Assembly: GCF_014202215.1 (NCBI RefSeq)
Contig: NZ_JACHGB010000002.1
Span: 434,001 to 498,000 of the forward strand
Direction of reading: 5' to 3'
Source: Quisquiliibacterium transsilvanicum
Lineage (GTDB): Bacteria > Pseudomonadota > Gammaproteobacteria > Burkholderiales > Burkholderiaceae_E
Length of the DNA: 64,000 bases
Below the pieces are notes generated by a model. The model made no database searches. It was not told the DNA's origin and saw only the letters and a program-made list of their open reading frames with translations. Positions 52,068 through 60,551 of this stretch are shown here, piece by piece. The stretch's first letter is position 1. Each line of letters begins with the position of its first letter. The position numbers and the translations under genes are program-made.

Positions 52068-53675
52068 TCAGCCCAGGACCCAGGGCAGCCAGACCGTGGC
52101 ATGGGCCACGATCACGACGATGGCTATCAGGTTCAGCCAGAAGCCCGCCCGGCACATCTGCCAGATGGTGAGGTGGCCGGTGCCGAACACGATGGCGTTC
52201 GGCGGCGTGCCAACGGGCATCATGAAGGCGCAGCTTGCGCCGAGGGCGCTGGCGATGACCAGGTGGATCGGTTCGACGCCCAGCGCAGGGGCGATCGCCG
52301 CCAGCACCGGCGTGGTTGCAGCGACCTGCGCGGTGTTCGACGTCATCTCCGACAGGAAGACCGAAGCGCCGACGATGCCCGCGAACGCGGCGAGGTCGGG
52401 AATCTCGCCGACCGAGCGGGCCGCGGCGGCGAGCATCCGGGTCACGCCGTTGGCCTCGAACGCAGCCGCCAGCGACAGGCCGCCGCCGAACAGCAGCAGC
52501 ACGCCCCAGGGCAGCCGGACCGCGCTCTGCCAGTCCAGCGCGAACACCCGTCTGCGCGCATCGACCGGCCAGGCGAACAGCGCCAGCGCCGCGCAGATCG
52601 CGATGCCCGCGTCGCTCAGGCCGGCCAGCGGGCGCAGCCCGGCGACCTCGATCCCGGCGAGCAGCGGCCGCAGCATCCAGGCGACCGCAGCCAGCCCGAA
52701 GGCGACCAGGGTGGCGAGCTCGCCGCGCGACATCGGGCCCAGCTCGCGGCGCGCGGCCTGCACCAGGCTGCGGCCGCCGCCCAGTTCGATGAGACCGTGA
52801 CGGAACAGCACCCGGGTCAGCAGCAGCCAGGCCAGCGGCAGCAGCACCAGCACCAGCGGCAGCCCGATGCCGACCCAGTGCGCAAAGGAGATCTCCCGCG
52901 CCCAGGTCTGCTCGACGTAGCGCACCACGATCCCGTTGGGCGGCGAGCCGATCAGCGAGCCGAGGCCGCCGATCGATGCCGACCAGGCCACGCCGAGCAG
53001 CATTGCGACAGCGAAGCGCCGCGCCTGCGCGCTCTCGCCGGCCAGCCGGATCAGCGACAGCGCGATCGGGACCATCATCGCTGCGGTCGCGCTGTTGGAC
53101 ACCCACATGCTGACGAACGCGGTCGCGACCATCACGCCGGCGATCACTCGGTCCGGAGAAGTGCCGGCGAGCCCGATCGTGGCGAAGGCGATGCGCCGGT
53201 CGAGACCCCAGCGGGTCATCGCCGCGGCCAGCATGAAGCCGCCCAGGAACAGGAAGATGACGTCCGAGGCATAGGGGCCGAGCGCGTCGCCCAGCGGCGC
53301 CACCCCCAGCAGCGGGAAGGCGGCAACCGGCAGCAGCGAAGTCGCCTCGATGGGCACCGCCTCGGTGACCCACCAGACGGCCATCCATACCAGCATGCCA
53401 ACCGTCGCGCGCGCGGCGGGCGACAGCGCCTCCACCGTGCCGTCCGGGCCGACGAAGCTGGCGGGCAGCGCCAGCGCGGTCGCCAGCGCCAGCAGCGGGG
53501 CGGCGACGAGGGCCGCCAGGCGCCATCCGCCGCCCGGGGCCTGGCCCGGGATTCCGCCCGTGGTTCCGCCCGTGGTTCCGCCCGGGGTTCCGCCCGGGGC
53601 GCCGCCCGTGGTTCCGCCCGTGCTTCCCCTCGGCCCCGGGGCGCCTGCCGGCTGCCGGTCGCCCGGCTCAGCCAT
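52068..53675 (-). CDS. SLC13/DASS family sodium or proton:anion transporter
   Basis: A 535-residue transporter with about 12 membrane segments. Motifs of the divalent anion:Na+ symporters are seen twice: SNSATAAMMVPIALSLIR and SEMTSNTAQVAATTPVLAAIAP, plus GSPPNGIVVRY and VGTPPNAIVFGTG. Substrates of the family are dicarboxylates, sulfate or related anions; the exact one is not determined. The N-terminal 50 residues are a Gly/Thr/Pro low-complexity tail encoded by a 12-bp repeat. It diverges from an SDR gene. Confidence 0.9.
   Translation of the reverse strand: MAEPGDRQPAGAPGPRGSTGGTTGGAPGGTPGGTTGGTTGGIPGQAPGGGWRLAALVAAPLLALATALALPASFVGPDGTVEALSPAARATVGMLVWMAVWWVTEAVPIEATSLLPVAAFPLLGVAPLGDALGPYASDVIFLFLGGFMLAAAMTRWGLDRRIAFATIGLAGTSPDRVIAGVMVATAFVSMWVSNSATAAMMVPIALSLIRLAGESAQARRFAVAMLLGVAWSASIGGLGSLIGSPPNGIVVRYVEQTWAREISFAHWVGIGLPLVLVLLPLAWLLLTRVLFRHGLIELGGGRSLVQAARRELGPMSRGELATLVAFGLAAVAWMLRPLLAGIEVAGLRPLAGLSDAGIAICAALALFAWPVDARRRVFALDWQSAVRLPWGVLLLFGGGLSLAAAFEANGVTRMLAAAARSVGEIPDLAAFAGIVGASVFLSEMTSNTAQVAATTPVLAAIAPALGVEPIHLVIASALGASCAFMMPVGTPPNAIVFGTGHLTIWQMCRAGFWLNLIAIVVIVAHATVWLPWVLG
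53552..53623 (-). repeat. 12-bp tandem repeat, six copies, in the transporter N-terminus
   Basis: Six consecutive 12-bp units close to TTCCGCCCGTGG, with single-base variants, encode repeats of Gly-Gly-Thr-Thr/Gly-Gly-Ala-Pro before the first membrane helix. Copy changes would alter tail length in frame. Confidence 0.88.
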
Positions 53676-53696
53676 GCCGGTCCTCTCGCATGAGGT

Positions 53697-53734
53697 TATC
53701 CTTCGATGGTTTCCGATGCATCGGACGAAGGATA
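53697..53734. promoter_or_regulatory. nested dyad in the transporter/SDR divergent promoter
   Basis: Outer arms TATCCTTCG (53697-53705) and CGAAGGATA (53726-53734) are perfect 9-bp inverted repeats. Between them, next to the right arm, lies a perfect 14-bp palindrome TCCGATGCATCGGA (53712-53725). In an 89-bp intergenic region between divergent genes this is a strong candidate operator. Confidence 0.55.
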
Positions 53735-53764
53735 CCGGCGCCGCGGCGCCCGGCAGGAGGAAGC

Positions 53765-54550
53765 ATGGATCTGGAGCTGAAGGGCAAGATCGCGCTGGTC
53801 ACCGGCGCGAGCAAGGGCATCGGCCTGGCATGCGCCGCGGCGCTGGCGCGCGAGGGTGCGGTGGTGGTGGGCGTGTCGCGCAGCGAGGCCAACCTGGCAC
53901 AGGCCCGCGCATCGTTGGCTGCGCAGGGACTGGAGATGCACGCAGTGGTGGCCGACCTGGTCGATTCGGCAGCGGCAGCCCGGCTGGTCGACGAGGCCTG
54001 GGCGCGCTTCGGAGCCATCGACGTGCTGGTGAACTCGGCCGGCGCCGCGCGCCGCTATGCGCCCGACGAGCTCGAACCGGCAGCCTTCCGCCAGGCGATG
54101 GACGCCAAGTATTTCAGCTACGTGCACGTGATGGAGCCGGTGGCGCGCCGCATGGCTGCGCGCGGGCAGGGCAGCATCGTCAATGTGATCGGGCAGGGCG
54201 GACGCCAGGCAGGGGTGATGCACATCGCCGGCGGTGCGGCGAATTCCGCGCTGATGCTGGCCACGGTCGGACTGGCGCGCGCGTACGCCGGCAAGGGCGT
54301 GCGGGTCAATGCGGTCAACCCGGGGCTCACGCGCACCAGCCGGATCGACGAGGGGCTGGAGGCTTCGGCCAGGACGTCGGGCCGCAGCAGGGAGGCGCTG
54401 CTCGAGGACGAGCTTGCCCGCATTCCGATGGGGCGGCTTGCCGAGCCCGCTGAAATCGCCGACGCGGTCGCGTGGCTCGCCTCGGGGCGCGCCAGCTACG
54501 TGTCCGGGGCCATCGTGCCCATGGACGGCTGCACGGTCTCGGTGATCTGA
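53765..54550 (+). CDS. SDR-family protein lacking the usual catalytic Tyr and Lys
   Basis: A 261-residue Rossmann-fold protein. The nucleotide motif T-G-A-S-K-G-I-G is intact near the N-terminus and NSAG follows as usual. Where classical SDRs have Ser and Y-x-x-x-K, the sequence reads VIGQGGRQAGVMHIAGGAANSAL, so Tyr aligns with His and Lys with Gly. The chain is otherwise full length with PG and the C-terminal SGAIVPMDGC. It may bind cofactor without normal dehydrogenase chemistry or use a different mechanism. ATG 53765 follows GGAGGAAGC. Confidence 0.85.
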   Translation: MDLELKGKIALVTGASKGIGLACAAALAREGAVVVGVSRSEANLAQARASLAAQGLEMHAVVADLVDSAAAARLVDEAWARFGAIDVLVNSAGAARRYAPDELEPAAFRQAMDAKYFSYVHVMEPVARRMAARGQGSIVNVIGQGGRQAGVMHIAGGAANSALMLATVGLARAYAGKGVRVNAVNPGLTRTSRIDEGLEASARTSGRSREALLEDELARIPMGRLAEPAEIADAVAWLASGRASYVSGAIVPMDGCTVSVI

Positions 54551-54555
54551 ACGGC

Positions 54556-55083
54556 ATGGCGGGGAAGGACGACCTGGCGGCCGGGCGGCGCAGCCCGCGG
54601 GCCGTGCGCGCGCGGCGCGCTGCGATCGTCATCGGGCTGCTGATCGCAGCCGTGGCGGCGGGGGTCGCCTGGCGGGCGGGAACCTGGTCCGCGGCGCCCG
54701 CGCCGCTGTCCGCTGCGAGCGCAGCCCAGATCGAGCAGGGGCGCGCGCTCTATGCGCAGCATTGCGCAAGCTGCCACGGCGCCAACCTGGAGGGCGAACC
54801 GGCCTGGCGCGAGCGCAAGCCGTCAGGTCGTCTGCCCGCGCCGCCGCACGATGACAGCGGGCACACCTGGCACCATCCGGACGAGGTGCTGCTGGCGATC
54901 ACGCGCAAGGGCATGCGTCCGCCGATCGCGCCTGTGGGCTACCAGAGCGACATGCCGGGCTTCGAGGGCGTGCTGGACGAGGCGCAGATCCGCGCAGTGC
55001 TCGGCTTCATCGCGAGCCGCTGGTCCGAGCAGTCGCGGGCGCATCAGGCCCGCATCGACCGCGCGCACCGCGACCCGCGCTGA
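54556..55083 (+). CDS. membrane-anchored mono-haem cytochrome c
   Basis: A 175-residue protein with an N-terminal basic stretch and one membrane helix (about 25-45), then a class I cytochrome c domain with haem motif C-A-S-C-H and a likely axial Met in YQSDMPGF. The helix probably remains as an anchor, facing the haem to the periplasm. The gene starts 5 bp after the SDR stop, so it is in the same operon. Redox partner unknown. Confidence 0.85.
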   Translation: MAGKDDLAAGRRSPRAVRARRAAIVIGLLIAAVAAGVAWRAGTWSAAPAPLSAASAAQIEQGRALYAQHCASCHGANLEGEPAWRERKPSGRLPAPPHDDSGHTWHHPDEVLLAITRKGMRPPIAPVGYQSDMPGFEGVLDEAQIRAVLGFIASRWSEQSRAHQARIDRAHRDPR

Positions 55084-55092
55084 GCGCCTGCC

Positions 55093-56013
55093 TCACTCCT
55101 GAGGCAGGAAGCCTTCGACCGACAGGTAGCGCTCGCCGGTGTCGTAGTTGAATCCCAGCACGGTCGAGTTTGCCGGAATCTCCGGCAGCTTCGCGGCGAT
55201 CGCGGCCAGCGTCGCGCCGGACGAGATGCCGACCAGGATCCCTTCCTCGCGGGCGCAGCGCCGCGCCATCTCGCGCGCCGGCTCGGCATCGACCTGGATG
55301 ACGCCGTCGAGCAGGGAGGTGTCGAGGTTGGCCGGGATGAAGCCGGCGCCGATCCCCTGGATCGGGTGCGGGCCCGGCGCGCCGCCAGAGATCACAGGGG
55401 AGGCCACCGGCTCTACGGCAAAGACCTTCAGTTTCGGCCAGGCGGCCTTGAGCGCGCGGGCGCAGCCGGTGAGGTGGCCGCCGGTGCCCACGCCGGTGAT
55501 CAGCACGTCGACGCCGCCGGGGAAGTCGGCAAGGATCTCGCGAGCCGTGGTGCGCTCATGGATGTCGGCATTGGCCGGGTTGTCGAACTGCTGGGGCATC
55601 CAGGCGCCGGGCGTGGCCTCGACGATCTCCCGGGCGCGTGCGATCGCGCCGGTCATGCCCTTTTCCCTCGGGGTGAGCACGAACTCGGCGCCATAGGCGA
55701 GCATCAGGCGGCGGCGCTCGATCGACATGCTGTCCGGCATCACCAGCACCAGCTTGTAGCCCTTGACCGCCGCCACCATGGCCAGCCCCACGCCGGTGTT
55801 GCCGGAGGTGGGCTCGACGATGATTCCGTTGGCGCGGATCAGGCCGCGCTGTTCGGCGTCCTCGATCATGGCCAGGGCGATCCGGTCCTTGATCGAGCCG
55901 CCGGGATTGGCCCGCTCCGACTTGATCCAGACTTCGTGGGTGGCGCCGAACAGGCGGTTGATCCGAACGTGCGGCGTGCCGCCGATCGTGGCGAGGATGT
56001 TGGATGCTTTCAT
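55093..56013 (-). CDS. cysK: cysteine synthase (O-acetylserine sulfhydrylase)
   Basis: A 306-residue PLP enzyme that makes cysteine from O-acetylserine and sulfide. The PLP lysine is in N-P-G-G-S-I-K-D-R, the substrate loop is [13 protein letters not shown], the phosphate-binding loop is [10 protein letters not shown], and the C-terminal part reads [10 protein letters not shown]. Length and motifs fit CysK/CysM; the isoform cannot be separated with certainty. A single gene, convergent with the cytochrome c gene. Confidence 0.93.
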   Translation of the reverse strand: MKASNILATIGGTPHVRINRLFGATHEVWIKSERANPGGSIKDRIALAMIEDAEQRGLIRANGIIVEPTSGNTGVGLAMVAAVKGYKLVLVMPDSMSIERRRLMLAYGAEFVLTPREKGMTGAIARAREIVEATPGAWMPQQFDNPANADIHERTTAREILADFPGGVDVLITGVGTGGHLTGCARALKAAWPKLKVFAVEPVASPVISGGAPGPHPIQGIGAGFIPANLDTSLLDGVIQVDAEPAREMARRCAREEGILVGISSGATLAAIAAKLPEIPANSTVLGFNYDTGERYLSVEGFLPQE

Positions 56014-56237
56014 GGCGATGAGGATAGGCGCTGGCGCCCGGTTTGGCCAGCGCGTCCAGGCCGGCTCATTTGCTCATACGTCGCGGCGCGCCGCCCGGCC
56101 GCCTGTCGCCGGACCCGCCGCTTTGGCGGACGAGGGCGGGGCGGGGCGCCGGTTCGCGGCATAATCGCTGCGCCCCGGCGCCCGGCCCGCGAGCGCGCGG
56201 GCCTCCGGGTCAGGGACCCGAACCGAGCCAGCCGCAG

Positions 56238-57425
56238 ATGCGCCGCACCAAATCGATACTCCTGGTCCTGATGCTCGCCGCCGCCGCGGTCTTCTGGTGG
56301 TGGAACGCCGATCGCCACCGGCCGCCGACGCTTGACGAGCGCTTCCGCTTCGCCCAGGTGGAGCGCGGCCCGATCGAGCAGACGGTGGCGGCCACCGGCA
56401 CCCTGAAGCCGGTCACGCTGGTGAACGTGGGCACCCAGGTGTCCGGCACGATCCGCGCGGTGCACGTGGATTTCAACCAGCGGGTCAGGGCGGGCCAGCC
56501 GCTGGCCGAGATCGACCCGGCGCTGATCGAGGCGCAGCTGGCCCAGCTCGACGCCAACCTCCATGAGGCGGGCACGCAGCTGAGCCTGGCGCGGCAGCGG
56601 CTCGCACGCACCGAGGAGCTGGTGGCGCGCGGCTTCGTCTCGGGCGCGCAGCGCGACGACGAGCGCCAGGCGGTGGAGGCGGCGCGTGCGCGGACCCGGG
56701 CCATCCAGGCGCAGATCGACCGGGAGCGCACCAACCTCGGCTACACGGTGATCCGCTCGCCGATCGACGGGGTGGTGATCGACCGCAGCGTCGACGTCGG
56801 CCAGACGGTGGCGGCGAGCTTCCAGACCCCGCAGCTGTTCCTGATCGCCCGCGACCTGCGCGACATGCAGATCGACACCCTCGTCGCCGAGGCGGACATC
56901 GCGTCGCTGAAACCGGGCATGCCGGCCAACTTCCGCGTCGATGCCCTCGGCGATCGCACCTTCCGGGCGACGGTGCGGCAGCTCCGGTTGAACCCCAAGA
57001 TCGAGCAGAACGTGGTCACCTACAACGTCGTGCTGTCGACCCGCAACGACGATGGCCTGCTGCTGCCCGGCATGACCGCCACGGTGCGCATCCGGGTCGA
57101 TGGCCGCGCGGAGGTGCTCAAGGTGCCCAGCACTGCGTTGCGCTTCCGGCCCTCAGACCCCGCGGTGGTCTCGGGAACCGGCGCGCGCTCGCCCGCACAG
57201 GCGGCGGGCGGTGGCGAAGCGTCGCGGGCGGTGCTCCACGTCGAATCACGGGCGCATGGACGACCGGTGCTGGCGCGGGTTCCGGTCGCCGTCGGAATTT
57301 CCGACGGCAGCCATACCGAGCTGGTGGACGCGGGCGAACTCGGGCCCGGCGACCGGGTCGCGGTGGGCGAGATCGTGCCGGCCGCGGGCGAGCGCGCCGG
57401 CGGCTTCCGGCTGCGGCTCTTCTAG
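56238..57425 (+). CDS. MacA-like periplasmic adaptor protein
   Basis: A 395-residue membrane fusion protein with an N-terminal anchor helix (ILLVLMLAAAAVFWWW). The lipoyl halves are VNVGTQVSGTIRAVHVDFNQRVRAG and TVIRSPIDGVVIDRSVDVGQTV, flanking a helical hairpin, followed by a beta-barrel (LIARDLRDMQIDTLVAEADI). This is the MacA type that partners ABC permeases, not RND pumps. ATG 56238 begins the anchor. A MacB-like permease gene follows after 32 bp. Confidence 0.9.
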   Translation: MRRTKSILLVLMLAAAAVFWWWNADRHRPPTLDERFRFAQVERGPIEQTVAATGTLKPVTLVNVGTQVSGTIRAVHVDFNQRVRAGQPLAEIDPALIEAQLAQLDANLHEAGTQLSLARQRLARTEELVARGFVSGAQRDDERQAVEAARARTRAIQAQIDRERTNLGYTVIRSPIDGVVIDRSVDVGQTVAASFQTPQLFLIARDLRDMQIDTLVAEADIASLKPGMPANFRVDALGDRTFRATVRQLRLNPKIEQNVVTYNVVLSTRNDDGLLLPGMTATVRIRVDGRAEVLKVPSTALRFRPSDPAVVSGTGARSPAQAAGGGEASRAVLHVESRAHGRPVLARVPVAVGISDGSHTELVDAGELGPGDRVAVGEIVPAAGERAGGFRLRLF

Positions 57426-57457
57426 CGCCGCCCGGGCCTCGACGGAGACTCCGAACG

Positions 57458-58678
57458 ATGCTCGCGAACCTGGGCGCGGAAGCCTGGAAGGCGCTGGGCC
57501 GGCGGCCCTTGCGCACCGGACTCGCGATGCTGGGGATGGTCGTGGGCGTCGCCTCGGTGGTGGTGATGATGGCCGTCGGCCAGGGCTCGCAGGAGCGGGT
57601 GCAGGAGGTGATGCGCTCGCTCGGCAGCAACGTGATCGTGGTCGCCTCGGGCGCGCCGACGGCGGGCGGAGTCCGCCAGGCATCCGGCAGCGCGCCTACG
57701 CTGACGCTCGGGGACCTGGCGGCGATCGCCGCGCTGCCCTCGGTCACTGCGGTGGCGCCGATGTACTACGGCACCGCGCAACTGGTGCACGGGGCGCAGA
57801 ACTGGCTGGCGCCGGTGCAGGGCACCACCCCCGGTTTCTTCGAGGTGCGCGACTGGCCGTTCGAAGCCGGGCAGTCGTTCGACGAGGAGGACCTGCGCGC
57901 CGGCGCGCGCAAGGCGGTCGTCGGCGCCACCATCGTCGAGCGCGTGTTCCTCGGCGAGGACCCGGTGGGGCGCACGCTGCGGATCCGCAACGTGCCGTTC
58001 GTGGTGGTGGGCGTGCTGGCCCGCAAGGGGCGCTCGCTGTCCGGCAACGACCTGGACGACCTCGTCATCGTGCCCTACAGCACCGCGCGGCGCGAGCTCT
58101 ACCGCACCGGCTTCCCGGGCCGCGTCTGGCGGATCATGGTCGAGGCCGACGAGGCGGCCGGCATCGCGCAGGGCGAGGCCGACATCCTGATGCTGCTGCG
58201 CACGCGGCACCGGATCGCCGCGGGCGCCGAGGACGATTTCAGCGTGCGCCGCCAGGACGCCGTCTACGACAACGAACAGGAGGCGGCCGGCAGCATGCGC
58301 GCGCTGCTGGCGACGATCGCCTCGGTGAGCCTGCTGGTGGGCGGCATCGGCATCATGAACATCATGCTGGTGACCGTCACCGAGCGTACCCGCGAGATCG
58401 GTCTGCGGATGGCCGTGGGCGCGCGCCGGCGCGACATCCTGCTGCAGTTCCTCTACGAGTCGGTCGTCATCTGCGTCGCCGGGGGCGTGGTCGGGCTGGC
58501 GCTCGGGGTGGCGGTCGCCTGGCTGGTGGCGGTGCGCTGGGACATGCCGGTGATCGTCTCGCTGCAGGCCGGGCTCGCCGCATTCGCGGCCAGCCTGCTG
58601 GCCGGGGTGGTGTTCGGGCTGTACCCGGCCCGGGTGGCGGCCCGGATGACGCCTGCGGATGCGCTCAGAGCGGAATGA
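57458..58678 (+). CDS. MacB-like ABC permease (FtsX domain) without ATPase
   Basis: A 406-residue permease with one N-terminal membrane helix (LAMLGMVVGVASVVVMMAV), a MacB-type periplasmic core domain (residues about 50-280) and three C-terminal FtsX helices containing NIMLVTVTERTREIGLRMAVGARRRDIL. Full MacB has an N-terminal nucleotide-binding domain, which is absent, and no separate ABC ATPase gene is adjacent. It must use an ATPase encoded elsewhere or be non-functional as an exporter. Confidence 0.9.
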   Translation: MLANLGAEAWKALGRRPLRTGLAMLGMVVGVASVVVMMAVGQGSQERVQEVMRSLGSNVIVVASGAPTAGGVRQASGSAPTLTLGDLAAIAALPSVTAVAPMYYGTAQLVHGAQNWLAPVQGTTPGFFEVRDWPFEAGQSFDEEDLRAGARKAVVGATIVERVFLGEDPVGRTLRIRNVPFVVVGVLARKGRSLSGNDLDDLVIVPYSTARRELYRTGFPGRVWRIMVEADEAAGIAQGEADILMLLRTRHRIAAGAEDDFSVRRQDAVYDNEQEAAGSMRALLATIASVSLLVGGIGIMNIMLVTVTERTREIGLRMAVGARRRDILLQFLYESVVICVAGGVVGLALGVAVAWLVAVRWDMPVIVSLQAGLAAFAASLLAGVVFGLYPARVAARMTPADALRAE

Positions 58679-58788
58679 GCCCGCGACGGCTGCGGCCGTC
58701 GATGATGGAGAATGCGCGTAGCCGCGCTCAACCGAACAAGCTAAACCGAATGCCGTCCGCGCACGGCGAGCACCGCAAGGAGACTGCA

Positions 58789-59454
58789 ATGGGACAGAAG
58801 ATCGAGTTCACCCGCCCCGACGGCGGACGCACGTCCGGCTACTACGCCGAGGCGGGCAAGGGCCGGCCCTCGGTGATCGTGATCCAGGAGTGGTGGGGCC
58901 TGAACGACCAGATCTGCGGCGTGGCCGACCGCTTCGCGCGTGCCGGCTACAACGCGCTGGCCCCGGACCTCTACAAGGGCCGCGTCACGCAGCAGCCCGA
59001 CGAGGCCAATCACCTGATGGACGGGCTCGATTTTCCCGGCGCCACCCACCAGGACATCCGCGGCGCCGCGCAGCACCTGGCCGCCGGCGGCGGCAAGGTG
59101 GCGGTGATGGGCTTCTGCATGGGCGGCGCGCTGACCATTGCAGCGTCGGTGCACGTGCCCGAGGTATCGGCCGGGGTCTGCTTCTACGGCATTCCTCCCG
59201 AGCAGCTGGCCAGCCCCGCCGACATCAAGGTGCCGTTCCAGGCGCACTTCGCGAACAAGGACGACTGGTGCACGCCGGCCGCCGCCGACGCGCTCGAGAA
59301 GGCGATGAAGGCCGCCGGCCGCGCGCCCGAGATCCATCGCTACGACGCGGATCACGGCTTCTTCAACGAGCGCCGGGGCGATGTCTACGACGCTGCCTGC
59401 GCCGATCAGGCCTGGCAGCGCATGATGGTTTTCCTCGGCAAGCACCTCGGCTGA
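58789..59454 (+). CDS. dienelactone hydrolase family protein
   Basis: A 221-residue alpha/beta hydrolase. The nucleophile Cys is in GFCMGGALT, the Asp in NKDDWCTP and the His in DADHGFFNE, the catalytic triad of dienelactone hydrolases, which open lactone rings in chloroaromatic catabolism. VIQEWWGLNDQI is a typical family N-terminal motif. No aromatic degradation genes are adjacent, so the natural substrate is unclear. ATG 58789 is preceded by AAGGAG. Confidence 0.92.
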   Translation: MGQKIEFTRPDGGRTSGYYAEAGKGRPSVIVIQEWWGLNDQICGVADRFARAGYNALAPDLYKGRVTQQPDEANHLMDGLDFPGATHQDIRGAAQHLAAGGGKVAVMGFCMGGALTIAASVHVPEVSAGVCFYGIPPEQLASPADIKVPFQAHFANKDDWCTPAAADALEKAMKAAGRAPEIHRYDADHGFFNERRGDVYDAACADQAWQRMMVFLGKHLG

Positions 59455-59470
59455 GTAAGCGCGCGTTCCA

Positions 59471-60484
59471 ATGATCCAGAGCCCTCCGCCCGGGCCGGAC
59501 GCGCCCGGGCGGTCGGGCGCCCTGGATTCCCTGCGCGCGCTGCGTGCCCGCGCCGATGCGCTCGGGCCCACCCTGCGCGGGATGCTCTGGACGATCGCGG
59601 CCGGCCTGCTCTTCAGCGTCCTCAACGCCTCGGTGCGGGCGATGGCGCTGGAGCTCGACAGCTACCAGACGCAGTTCCTGCGCTACCTGTTCGGCCTGCT
59701 GGTGATGCTGCCGCTGGTGCTGCGCTCCGGGCTCGCCCACTACCGGCCCAACGATCCCCGCGGCCAGTTCCTGCGCGGCGCCACCCACACCGCGGGGATG
59801 TTCCTGTGGTTCGCCGCGCTGCCGCAGATCCCGCTCGCCGACACCACGGCGATCGGCTTCACCGGGCCGATCTTCACGATGATCGGCGCCTGGCTGTTCC
59901 TGGGCGAGCGCATGTACAAGGCGCGCTGGCTGGCGGCCGCGATCGGCCTGCTCGGCGTGCTGGTGGTGATCGGGCCCAAGCTCGACGGCAGCGGCGGTCA
60001 CTACAACCTCGTGATGCTGGCCTCCGCGCCGCTATTCTCCGCATCGTTCCTGCTCGCCAAGATGCTCACGCGTCGCGACCGGCCCGAGGTGATCGTGTTC
60101 TGGCAGACGGTCACGGTGACGCTGTTCACGCTGCCGGCGGCACTGCTCGCCTGGCGCCAGCCGAGCGCGTTCCAGTGGATGGTGTTCGCGGCCTGCGGCG
60201 TGCTGGGCAGCCTCGGCCATTACTGCATGACGCGCGCCTTCCGCTCGGCCGACATCTCCGCCACCCAGCCGGTCAAATTCCTCGACCTGATCTGGGCCTC
60301 CGGCCTGGGCTTCCTCTATTTCGGCAACGTCCCAACCCAGAGCACCCTGATCGGCGCCGCGGTGATCTTCGTGGCCTCGGTCTGGATCGCGCGTCACGAG
60401 GCGCGCAGGCCGGCGCCGGCGAGCGGTCCGTCGATTCCGGAATCGGCCGGCGCGAGCGCGGACCCCGGTCCGGTTCGCCGCTAG
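59471..60484 (+). CDS. EamA/DMT family transporter
   Basis: A 337-residue protein of the drug/metabolite transporter superfamily with ten membrane helices formed by two EamA repeats (residues about 35-165 and 175-305). It resembles the permease type with ATHTAGMFLWFAALPQIPLADTTAIGFTGPIF in the first half and QPVKFLDLIWASGLGFLYFG in the second. Direction and substrate are unknown. It starts 16 bp after the dienelactone hydrolase. Confidence 0.9.
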   Translation: MIQSPPPGPDAPGRSGALDSLRALRARADALGPTLRGMLWTIAAGLLFSVLNASVRAMALELDSYQTQFLRYLFGLLVMLPLVLRSGLAHYRPNDPRGQFLRGATHTAGMFLWFAALPQIPLADTTAIGFTGPIFTMIGAWLFLGERMYKARWLAAAIGLLGVLVVIGPKLDGSGGHYNLVMLASAPLFSASFLLAKMLTRRDRPEVIVFWQTVTVTLFTLPAALLAWRQPSAFQWMVFAACGVLGSLGHYCMTRAFRSADISATQPVKFLDLIWASGLGFLYFGNVPTQSTLIGAAVIFVASVWIARHEARRPAPASGPSIPESAGASADPGPVRR

Positions 60485-60551
60485 ACTCGAAGGACAGACA
60501 CAGACCCGGCCGCGCCCAGGCGGCAAGCGGGCATCACCGAAGGAGACAGCA

